Below are positions 50,636-56,983 of a DNA stretch of 56,983 nucleotides, piece by piece. This DNA comes from Paenibacillus artemisiicola. Lineage in GTDB: Bacteria > Bacillota > Bacilli > Paenibacillales > Paenibacillaceae. Position numbers and translations under genes: made by a program. Position 1 is the stretch's first letter. Every line of letters begins with the position of its first letter. The notes below the pieces were generated by a model that was given only the letters and a program-made list of their open reading frames with translations, was not told the DNA's origin and did no database searches. The stretch is from NCBI RefSeq assembly GCF_017652985.1, contig NZ_JAGGDJ010000037.1, positions 1 to 56,983 of the forward strand, in the 5' to 3' direction.

Positions 50636-51082
50636 ATGACGGCAACCGACCGAGAGAACGAACTCCGGTTGTTTATTACGCTTTCCCGGGCGCATCAATG
50701 GGTCACCGCCCACGTGCATCAGGATATCCGCAAACGCGGGCTGAACCCGACGGAATTCGCAGTTCTGGAGCTGTTGTACCATAAAGGGGAGCAGCCTCTG
50801 CAGCAAATCGGCGAGAAGATCCTTATGACGAGCGGCAATATTACGTACGTGATCGACAAGCTGGCCGACAAGGGGCTCGCCAAGCGGAAAGCGTGCCCGA
50901 CCGACCGGCGCGTCACGTTCGCGGAAATCACGGAGGAAGGGAAACGGTTCATCGAAGAAGCGTTCCCGCCCCATACCGAGGCGATCGCGAAAGCGGTGCA
51001 CGGCCTGACGCCGGACGAACAGCGCCAAGCGATCGAACTGCTAAAAAAGTTGGGGATCGCCGCGCAGAACAGTTTTACGTAG
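50636..51082 (+). CDS. MarR-family repressor, MhqR-like
   Basis: A 148-residue winged-helix regulator. LNPTEFAVLELLYHKGEQPL, QQIGEKILMTSGNITYVIDK and ADKGLAKRKACPTDRRVTFA form the DNA-binding domain and wing. The resemblance to B. subtilis MhqR, a quinone- and electrophile-responsive repressor, is strong in the TSGNITYVIDKL and CPTDRR segments and the C-terminal LLKKLGIAAQ. One cysteine (in KACPTD) is present. ATG 50636 (GAGG nine bases upstream) is chosen; an ATG at 50597 would lie on the operator. Confidence 0.88.
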   Translation: MTATDRENELRLFITLSRAHQWVTAHVHQDIRKRGLNPTEFAVLELLYHKGEQPLQQIGEKILMTSGNITYVIDKLADKGLAKRKACPTDRRVTFAEITEEGKRFIEEAFPPHTEAIAKAVHGLTPDEQRQAIELLKKLGIAAQNSFT

Positions 51083-51123
51083 CGATCGCCCGCCGGCATT
51101 GAGAAGCGAGAACGGCCGGCAGC

Positions 51124-51567
51124 ATGAACGGACACGAAAACATTCGGGATGCGCGCATCCCCTCGGAGGAGATCGCAATCGGTATCGCGCTTGGATTATT
51201 GATCATTCGGCTGGCGGTCGGGTTGACGCTGGCCGGACACGGCACGCAGAAGCTGTTCGGGTGGTTCGGGGGCTACGGCCTGAAGAGCACCGGCGGCTGG
51301 ATGAGTTCCATTGGCTTAAAGCCCGGACTCGCGATCGCGCTGCTGGCGGGATTGGCCGAACTGTTCGGCGGCCTGCTGTTCGCGCTCGGCTTATGGGTGG
51401 TCGTCGCCGCCGTGCTCATCGTGCTGACGATGCTCGGCGCGATCGCGTCCATCCACTTCCGGCACGGCTACTGGGTCAGGCAGAACGGCATGGAATATAA
51501 CGTCATTCTAATCGCCGTCGCCATCGGCGTCGCGCTCGTCGGGCCCGGCGAATACGCGATTCCTTAA
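51124..51567 (+). CDS. DoxX-family membrane protein, MhqP-like
   Basis: A 147-residue membrane protein with four helices. The first has LLIIRLAVGLTLAGHGTQKL followed by FGWFGGYGLKSTGGWMSSIG, a typical DoxX N-terminal pattern; later helices are IALLAGLAELFGGLLFALGL, VVAAVLIVLTMLGAIASIHF and VILIAVAIGVALVGPG. In B. subtilis a DoxX protein (MhqP) belongs to the MhqR quinone-stress regulon. It follows the MarR gene by 41 bases with a weak ribosome site. Confidence 0.88.
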   Translation: MNGHENIRDARIPSEEIAIGIALGLLIIRLAVGLTLAGHGTQKLFGWFGGYGLKSTGGWMSSIGLKPGLAIALLAGLAELFGGLLFALGLWVVVAAVLIVLTMLGAIASIHFRHGYWVRQNGMEYNVILIAVAIGVALVGPGEYAIP

Positions 51568-51624
51568 AAATTAACGCAAACAAACGCGATGGACGAAAGC
51601 CACAACAAACAGGAGGCATGCAAC

Positions 51625-52401
51625 ATGCAAACGCTCGTATACGGTCCGACTTTACAGGCGAAAGGCGCTTTCGACGGCGGGAAAATCACCGAGCAGAAGC
51701 CGATCGGCTTCTCCGGCGAAGGCTCCGTCGTGAAACGGGTCAGCACGCTGTTCTACTGGGCTTGGGCGCATGCCCAAAACGACGGCTATATTCCGCTTCA
51801 TCCGCATCAAGCCTTCGAAATCATGACGTACGTCGTGGCCGGCAAAGCGGAGCACGGCGATACGCTCGGCACGAAGAGCTCCATCGGCGCCGGCGGGGTG
51901 CAGCTCATGCAAACCGGCTCCGGCGTCAGCCACGAAGAACGCTTCATCGGCCCGGACATGGAAGGCTTCCAAATCTGGTTCGAGCCGTCGATCCAAGAAG
52001 CGCTCAAAACGACGCCGACCTATCATCAGTACGAGCATGAGGATTTCCCGATTCGCGCGGGCGAAGGCTTCACGCAGAAAACCGTCATCGGCGAAGGCTC
52101 GCCGATCGCCATCGTCGCCGACGCCCGCATGTGGGACGTCGAGCTCGCGCCGGGCGCCGTATATCGTCATTCGGTCGAGGATGGCCGCACGCTGACGGCG
52201 CTTGCCATTCGCGGCGACGGCACATGGTCCTACGAAGGACAGCCGGACAACCGGACCGACGTTAAGCACAAGGATTTCGTCCTCGTGCGGGCGGACCGCT
52301 CGGACGAGATCGTCCTCTCCGCCAAGCCCGACGCGCCGCTGCGTCTCATTCTGATCGATGTGCCGACTTCGGTCGATTATGCCCTTTATCCGAAACGTTA
52401 A
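51625..52401 (+). CDS. Pirin-family bicupin
   Basis: A 258-residue pirin. The N-terminal cupin holds LHPHQAFEIMTYVVAGKAEH, giving two His and then His in AEHGDT, and Glu in GSGVSHEER, the usual metal site. The C-terminal cupin (about 150-258) is less conserved. Some bacterial pirins dioxygenate flavonols such as quercetin, which fits a place after an MhqR-like regulator in a quinone-response operon. AGGAGG lies eight bases before ATG 51625, so an upstream ATG at 51589 is rejected. Confidence 0.9.
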   Translation: MQTLVYGPTLQAKGAFDGGKITEQKPIGFSGEGSVVKRVSTLFYWAWAHAQNDGYIPLHPHQAFEIMTYVVAGKAEHGDTLGTKSSIGAGGVQLMQTGSGVSHEERFIGPDMEGFQIWFEPSIQEALKTTPTYHQYEHEDFPIRAGEGFTQKTVIGEGSPIAIVADARMWDVELAPGAVYRHSVEDGRTLTALAIRGDGTWSYEGQPDNRTDVKHKDFVLVRADRSDEIVLSAKPDAPLRLILIDVPTSVDYALYPKR

Positions 52402-52416
52402 TCCGCCGCTTATGGT

Positions 52417-52467
52417 AAAAAGGCTCCGCATGCCCGGTGTTACCCACCGTAGCGTGCGGAGCCTTTT
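52417..52467. terminator. Bidirectional terminator between pirin and GH4 genes
   Basis: AAAAAGGCTCCGCA pairs with TGCGGAGCCTTTT, with an inner CGGTG/CACCG hairpin. T-rich flanks lie on both sides. Confidence 0.85.
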
Positions 52468-52484
52468 GGTTAGGAGGTACGATT

Positions 52485-53993
52485 TCAGTGCGCGGCTGCC
52501 GGACGTTCCTTCGCCTTGTCGGACTCGCCGGCATTGCGGGTCGCCGCTTCGCGGTCCTGCATCAGCTCTTCGACCGTCTTGGTCTTGAGGCGCGCCGCCC
52601 CTTGGTACCCTTCGCGCGTCGGGACGCGGTCGCCCGACGCCAGCCGCTGTTCCGCCGCTTCGATCGCGGCCGTATACTGCGGCAGCCATTTCGCCTGCGC
52701 GACCAGCATCTCGTCGACCATCTGCCAGATCTCCTTCGGATTGCAGACCGCGCCTACGAGCGGATCCATCATCATCGCCTGGCGCAGCAGCTTGTCGTCG
52801 CCGCGAACGGCGGCTTCCACGGCCAGCCGCTGGACGGAGATGCTGACGTTGCACACGGCGGCGCAGCCGAGCGGCAGGTCCCCGACGACCGGCATGTTGA
52901 TGCCGTTGCGGTCGACGTAGCCCGGCGCTTCGATGATGGCGTCATCCGGCAGGTTCGTAATGACGCCGTTATTCACGACGTTGAAGTGCCCGCGATAGAC
53001 GCGGCCGGTTTCCAGCCCTTCGATAATGTAGGAACCGTGCTCTTCGCCGCGCTTCTCGGCCGAGTAGACGTACGGGTCGGACTTCATCCAGTTCGGGAAA
53101 TCCGTCTCGAACCAGTTGCGGCCCTCCGTGCAGACGCGCAGGTAGCCGCCGGTCTCGCCGTTGATCCAGCTGCCGAGGTCGATCCAGTCTTTGATCTCGT
53201 CCGGACGCTTGCGGTACCACGGCACGTATTCGCTTAAGTGGCCGTTCGATTCCGTGGAATAGTAGCCGAACCGGCGCAGCATGTCGATGCGCACCTTCTC
53301 CGTCTGTTTGAATTCCGGATGATTCTCGAACGCTTCCAGCAGGTCGCCGGTGCGATCGACGCCGTTCGTCTTGACGGACACGTACCATGTCTGGTGGTTG
53401 ATGCCCGCGCAGATGATGTCGACGTCCTTCTTCTCGAGGCCGAGGGCGCGCGCGATCTGGTGATGGCCGCCCTGCACGCCGTGGCACAGGCCGATCGTGC
53501 GGACGCCGCCGTACTTGTTGCAGGCCCACGTCAGCATGGCCATCGGATTGGCGTAGTTGAGCAGCAGCGCATTCGGCTCGGCCACTTCGCGGATGTCCTT
53601 GCAGATCTCGAGCATCGCCGCGATGCCGCGCTGGCCGTACATGATGCCCCCGGCGCACAGCGTGTCGCCGACGCATTGGTCGACGCCGTACTTGAGCGGA
53701 ATGTCGACGTCATGCTGGAACGCTTCCAGACCGCCGATCCGCACGACGCAGAACACATACCGCGCGTCCTTCAGCGCTTCGCGCCGGTCCGTCGTCGCCT
53801 GAATCTCGATGGACAAGCCGTTCTCGTTAATATCCCGCTGGACGAGCTGCGTCACCATGTCGAGATTATGCGCGTTAATGTCTGTAAACGCAACTTGAAT
53901 ATCCTTGAACTCCGGCACCGCGAGCAAATCGCGCATCAAGCCGCGCGTAAATCCGATGCTGCCCGCGCCGACAAACGCTACTTTAAAAGACAT
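52485..53993 (-). CDS. GH4-family NAD-dependent glycosidase, probable alpha-uronidase
   Basis: A 502-residue GH4 enzyme, which cleaves glycosidic bonds by a redox mechanism with NAD+ and Mn2+. The NAD site is KVAFVGAGSIGFTRGL; the Mn2+ ligands are Cys in GLCHGVQGGHHQ and His in AGINHQTWY. GH4 subgroups are told apart by the four residues at the metal Cys: CHEV for alpha-glucosidases, CHSV for alpha-galactosidases and CHGx for alpha-glucuronidase/galacturonidase types. CHGV here points to a uronidase, in keeping with the mannonate dehydratase elsewhere in the window. The C-terminus has an unusual polar tail. GAGGAGG precedes the ATG. Confidence 0.88.
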   Translation of the reverse strand: MSFKVAFVGAGSIGFTRGLMRDLLAVPEFKDIQVAFTDINAHNLDMVTQLVQRDINENGLSIEIQATTDRREALKDARYVFCVVRIGGLEAFQHDVDIPLKYGVDQCVGDTLCAGGIMYGQRGIAAMLEICKDIREVAEPNALLLNYANPMAMLTWACNKYGGVRTIGLCHGVQGGHHQIARALGLEKKDVDIICAGINHQTWYVSVKTNGVDRTGDLLEAFENHPEFKQTEKVRIDMLRRFGYYSTESNGHLSEYVPWYRKRPDEIKDWIDLGSWINGETGGYLRVCTEGRNWFETDFPNWMKSDPYVYSAEKRGEEHGSYIIEGLETGRVYRGHFNVVNNGVITNLPDDAIIEAPGYVDRNGINMPVVGDLPLGCAAVCNVSISVQRLAVEAAVRGDDKLLRQAMMMDPLVGAVCNPKEIWQMVDEMLVAQAKWLPQYTAAIEAAEQRLASGDRVPTREGYQGAARLKTKTVEELMQDREAATRNAGESDKAKERPAAAH

Positions 53994-54020
53994 GAAAAAA
54001 GCCTCCTCTTCGCCGTTTGG

Positions 54021-54049
54021 GGGTGGTGAATCTCACTACCCTCATTGTA
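54021..54049 (-). promoter_or_regulatory. -10 box and 21-bp palindrome of the GH4 gene
   Basis: TACAAT (54044-54049 on the minus strand) is followed by the inverted repeat 54021-54041, arms GGGTGGTGA and TCACTACCC around ATC with one mismatch. No clear -35 is present. The position is right for a repressor site at the transcription start. Confidence 0.5.
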
Positions 54050-54112
54050 GCAGGCAAGAAAAGAAGGCGTTTCCACATTTGCAACGGGTTTGCGGGCGGG
54101 ATGTCAACTATC

Positions 54113-55042
54113 TCAACTTCCGGTGCTCCCGGCTTCGGGCTCTCCGGAGAACGCTTGAATGGACGCTTGCGACTTGCGGTACGCGGCTGGCGACAGGCCG
54201 GTCATCTTTTTGAACAGCATGCTGAAATATTGGCGGCTGTTCAAGCCGACGTAATCGGCGATATCGATGATCGGCACGTCGGTGCGGGCCAGCAGCATCT
54301 TCGCTTTCTCCACGCGCAGCTCCGCCAAGTATTCCGTTAGGGACACGCCCATGTTCGCCTTGAAAATCCGCTGCAGGTAGACCGGGTGCAGATTGACCGC
54401 CGCCGCGATGTCCTTCGCCTGAATGTCGCAGTCGTAATGCTGGTGGATGTACTCCGCCGCGATGCGGACGTAGCGGTGAATCTGCCGGTCCGGGCCGTCC
54501 TCGGCGCCTTCCGCCGTCAAGCGCGCGACGCGGAGGAGCAGCTGGGAGATGAGCAGGTTCGTCATGTTCTCCTTGCCCACGCCCGCGCCGACGATATCGA
54601 GCTCCAGCACGAGGCTCTTCAGAATCTGCTGCACGTCCGCGGAATCCCGCAGCACGATCGTGCCGAGCCCGCGCGCCAAGAACGCCGCGAATCCGGCGTC
54701 GCTGTCGGCCAGCTGCTTCATGGACGGAAATATGCCGTCGCAGGGCTTGAACGAGAATTCGACGTTCAGCATCCGGCACGGACTGTCCTTGCCGACGATC
54801 AGCTTGTGGGACACCCCCGCATCCAGCAGGATGAGATCGCCCTTGCGCATCGCCATCGCGCCGCCGGGCGTCTCGACCGTGCACGTTCCGGAGAGGACGT
54901 ACATGAATTCCGTCCAGTCGTGCGTATGGAACGCCATGTGAAAGTCGTCCCACTGCTTATAATAGTACGCGACGATTTTCGGACGGTAATCTCCGTTCGT
55001 CCGCCACCGCGTCTCGTAAAGGCCGCCGCCCGGCATCCGCAT
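54113..55042 (-). CDS. AraC-family regulator with cupin sensor domain
   Basis: A 309-residue regulator with an N-terminal cupin (about 20-110: FHTHDWTEFMYVLSGTCTVE, MRKGDLILLDAGVSHKL) that probably binds a sugar, and a C-terminal double HTH (about 200-300: DIQAKDIAAAVNLHPVYLQR, EYLAELRVEKAKMLL, VGLNSRQYFSMLFKK). It follows the SulP gene by two bases and precedes the GH4 gene by 119 bases in the same direction, so it may activate the GH4 gene. The ATG follows GAAGGG within the end of the SulP gene. Confidence 0.9.
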   Translation of the reverse strand: MRMPGGGLYETRWRTNGDYRPKIVAYYYKQWDDFHMAFHTHDWTEFMYVLSGTCTVETPGGAMAMRKGDLILLDAGVSHKLIVGKDSPCRMLNVEFSFKPCDGIFPSMKQLADSDAGFAAFLARGLGTIVLRDSADVQQILKSLVLELDIVGAGVGKENMTNLLISQLLLRVARLTAEGAEDGPDRQIHRYVRIAAEYIHQHYDCDIQAKDIAAAVNLHPVYLQRIFKANMGVSLTEYLAELRVEKAKMLLARTDVPIIDIADYVGLNSRQYFSMLFKKMTGLSPAAYRKSQASIQAFSGEPEAGSTGS

Positions 55043-55044
55043 CC

Positions 55045-56238
55045 CTACCCTTCGATCGCGCGGTTCCGCTCCCGTCTCCGGGATCGGCGCAGTATCAGCG
55101 TGAAGATGCCGCTCGCGACGACGCCGACGATGACGCCGACCGCCAGGTCATGCGTCACGACGACCGCCGCGACGGTAAGGACCATGACCGCGGTTTCCGC
55201 TACGGGCACGTCGCGCACCTTGAAGATCGACTTCCAATCGAAGATCGCCGCGCACACCATCAGCATGATGCCGACGAGCGCGGCCATCGGCACGAGCGAC
55301 AGCAGATCGCCCAGCACGACGACGAGCAGCAGCAGGAACAGCGCGGCGACGAGCGTGGACAACCGGTTCCGGCCCCCCATGCGCACGTTCAGCACGGATT
55401 CCGCCACGAGGGCGCAGCCGGCCATGCCGCCGAAGAAGCCGGCGACGAAGTTCGCGATGCCTTGGCCGCGCATCTCGCGGTTCTTGTCCGTCCGCTCCCC
55501 CGTCGTCTCGTCGAGCAAATTCTGCGTCAGCATCGTCTCCGTGAAGCCGACGACGGCCAGCGACAGCGAATACGGCAAAATGATGCCCAGCGTCTCCCAC
55601 GTGAACGGCACGTCCGGCAGCAGGAACGACGGCAGCGACACGTCGATCGCCGCGATGTCGCCGATCCGGTTCACGTCGTGAATGCCGAACGCCCAGACGG
55701 CGATCGTCAGCAGGACGACGGCCGCGAGCGGCGACGGCACGGCTTTAAAGAAGCGCGGCAGCACGTAGATGATGAGCAGCGCCGCGGCCGCCAGCGCGTA
55801 CATGGTCCAGTTCGCGTGATCGAAATACCGCAGCTGCGACATGAAGATCAGAATCGCCAGGGCGTTGACGAAGCCCGTCAGCACCGGTTTCGGCACGTAG
55901 TTCACCAGCTTGCCGAGCTTGAAGACGCCCATCAAATATTGCAAGACGCCCGTCAGCACCGTCGCCGCGAACAAGTAGGCGATGCCGTGCTCCTTCACGA
56001 GCGTCAGCATCAGCACCGCCATCGAACCCGCGGCGGCGGAGATCATGCCGGGCCGCCCGCCGAGAAACGTTATGACGAGCAGGATGCAGATCGATGCGTA
56101 AATGCCGACCGTCGGCGGGACGCCCGCCATGAACGAGAATGCCAGCGAGTCCGGAATCAGGGCCAGCGTGGCCGTAATGCCCGCGAGCACGTTCAATTTC
56201 ACGTCCGACGTCCATTGTTTGCGCCAAGAACCGTTCAA
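55045..56238 (-). CDS. SulP-family anion transporter without STAS domain
   Basis: A 397-residue SLC26/SulP-type transporter for sulfate, bicarbonate or another anion. The first helices read LNVLAGITATLALIPDSLAF, SFMAGVPPTVGIYASICILL; the conserved QNLLDETTGERTDKNREMRG loop, then GIANFVAGFFGGMAGCALVA and ESVLNVRMGGRNRLSTLVAA, are SulP hallmarks. It ends soon after the last helix (VVASGIFTLILRRSRRR), so the cytoplasmic STAS domain of the usual 550-600-residue form is missing. The start is TTG 56238, five bases after AGAGGTG. A structured leader lies directly upstream. Confidence 0.88.
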   Translation of the reverse strand: MNGSWRKQWTSDVKLNVLAGITATLALIPDSLAFSFMAGVPPTVGIYASICILLVITFLGGRPGMISAAAGSMAVLMLTLVKEHGIAYLFAATVLTGVLQYLMGVFKLGKLVNYVPKPVLTGFVNALAILIFMSQLRYFDHANWTMYALAAAALLIIYVLPRFFKAVPSPLAAVVLLTIAVWAFGIHDVNRIGDIAAIDVSLPSFLLPDVPFTWETLGIILPYSLSLAVVGFTETMLTQNLLDETTGERTDKNREMRGQGIANFVAGFFGGMAGCALVAESVLNVRMGGRNRLSTLVAALFLLLLVVVLGDLLSLVPMAALVGIMLMVCAAIFDWKSIFKVRDVPVAETAVMVLTVAAVVVTHDLAVGVIVGVVASGIFTLILRRSRRRERNRAIEG

Positions 56239-56246
56239 ATCGTCAC

Positions 56247-56310
56247 CTCTAACCGTTGAATTTTCCGAGCGCCGGCAGGGACCGGCTCGTAAACTGCTTC
56301 AACGGTTAGC
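56247..56310 (-). promoter_or_regulatory. Structured 5' leader of the SulP gene, candidate cis-regulatory RNA
   Basis: In the minus-strand transcript CUAACCGUUGAA pairs perfectly with UUCAACGGUUAG (12 bp) and encloses a second hairpin with CGAG/CUCG and CCGG/CCGG arms. The last two bases of the outer stem are the first two of the AGAGGUG ribosome site, so folding could control translation. No known riboswitch class was recognised. Confidence 0.5.
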
Positions 56311-56382
56311 ATAACCCCGTACCCGGGGCAGGTCAACGCTCAATTTTTGCGTTCTCGGGGCGATTTGCGCGCCTTCCGCTTG

Positions 56383-56408
56383 GCGCGGCCGAAACAAGCC
56401 GGCCGCGC
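56383..56408. terminator. GC-rich hairpin after the HEAT-repeat gene
   Basis: GCGCGGCC and GGCCGCGC pair around a ten-base loop, 30 bases after the stop codon. There is no T run, so it is a weak terminator candidate. Confidence 0.35.
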
Positions 56409-56437
56409 ATGAGGGGGCGCCGCCGCCGGAGCGGCGC

Positions 56438-56983
56438 TTAGAACGTGCTCGCCTTGTGCGTGTCCGGACACCACCGGGCGGTACGGTAGCAGCGAATAAG
56501 CCAGTCGACCGCTTCCGGCGTGCGAATCGCCGTCAGCGCTTCGAACGCGTACGCCCGGGTATAGCGGTCGCGGCTGTCGAGGCCGGCCCGCAAGCCGGAG
56601 ACGACCAGCGCGGGATCGCCCAGCCTGCCGATGCGCAGCAGCGACAACGCCGCCGTGTAGCCGAGCTTATTGGCGATGTAGTCTTGGTTCGCGACGTACT
56701 GGTTCGGATTGGCGACCGCGCCGCCCTCCTCGGCCTGCGCTTCCTCCTCGACCGACGCCGTCAAGAGCGCGACGAGCGCCGGCACCGTCAACTCGGCCGG
56801 CTCGCCGATCATGCCGAGCGCCTCCGCGGCGTTGCGGCGCACCCATTCGCTCGCGTCGCCGAGCGCCTCGATCAGCGCCGGCACCGCCGGCGCGGCGGCC
56901 GCGCCGTTCATGCCGAGCGCGAACGCGGCAAGCCCCCGCGCGTGCTCGCCGGCCTCGCGGAGCGCGTCCGCCAGGCCGGGCAG
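56438..56983 (-). CDS. HEAT-repeat protein (N-terminus cut by window edge)
   Basis: The frame is open to the window end, so 181 C-terminal residues are visible. They form helical repeats of the HEAT/PBS-lyase type: VPALIEALGDASEWVRRNAA with EALGMIGEP, then TVPALVALLTA, and RDRYTRAYAFEALTAIRTPE. Such repeats usually bind partners or appear in HEAT-repeat domains of bilin lyase-like proteins. The annotated first ATG (56911) is internal. Nothing in the visible part shows a specific function. Confidence 0.75.
   Translation of the reverse strand: MPGLADALREAGEHARGLAAFALGMNGAAAAPAVPALIEALGDASEWVRRNAAEALGMIGEPAELTVPALVALLTASVEEEAQAEEGGAVANPNQYVANQDYIANKLGYTAALSLLRIGRLGDPALVVSGLRAGLDSRDRYTRAYAFEALTAIRTPEAVDWLIRCYRTARWCPDTHKASTF

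Noticed and set aside
54113..56238. Long plus-strand frames opposite the AraC and SulP genes
   Set aside because: His/Arg-rich shadow translations with no domain signal.

Overview
The window is a GC-rich piece of an endospore-forming Bacillales chromosome, most like Paenibacillus or Cohnella. The grounds are a GerA-type germinant-receptor operon, a YhcN/YlaJ spore lipoprotein, a caa3-type ctaCDEFG oxidase cluster, an SLH-anchored exoprotease, strong Shine-Dalgarno sites and frequent TTG/GTG starts. I see no rRNA, tRNA, CRISPR array, phage or insertion sequence. Because the GC content is high, many long antisense frames are open; they are shadows of the real genes.

Layout. 1-5.3 kb: cutC (cut by the window edge), diverging from a gerA-gerB-gerC operon with a fourth low-complexity membrane gene. 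5.3-7.6 kb: a GH123-like glycosidase and a CBM9-like protein. 8-15.7 kb: two large secreted subtilases in one operon; the first has an Asp where the catalytic Ser should be, the second looks active and carries three SLH domains. An AT-rich gene-free island lies upstream. 16.4-25.5 kb: acidic-sugar or oligosaccharide catabolism (TIM-barrel isomerase, enolase-superfamily enzyme, mannonate dehydratase, a complete sugar ABC importer, an RraA-like protein). 25.6-28.3 kb: AraC and GntR regulators and a DinB protein. 28.4-32.7 kb: a self-regulated ABC exporter operon with a YtrA-like repressor. 33.2-37.6 kb: a membrane protein, glycolate oxidase glcD-glcF and a divergent FadR-type regulator.

37.7-43.5 kb: a compact sugar pathway made of a DUF4432 mutarotase, DeoR repressor, class I aldolase, Gfo/Idh dehydrogenase, PfkB kinase and lyxose-isomerase-type cupin. 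Two copies of one inverted repeat (AATGTT-N7-AACATT type) stand before its two transcription units. The enzyme set parallels an Embden-Meyerhof-like route for an unidentified sugar and is the best candidate for an undescribed metabolic system here. 43.6-49.1 kb: cytochrome caa3 oxidase with assembly factors. 49.3-52.4 kb: the YhcN-like lipoprotein, then a MarR (MhqR-like)-DoxX-pirin operon with a clear operator. 52.5-57 kb: a GH4 glycosidase with a CHGV motif, an AraC regulator, a SulP transporter lacking a STAS domain and carrying a structured leader, and a partial HEAT-repeat protein.

Regulation is unusually readable: many sigma-A-like promoters have palindromes on or just after the -10 box, and two sporulation genes share sigma-G-like promoters. 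All functions are read from sequence motifs alone; no database search was possible.
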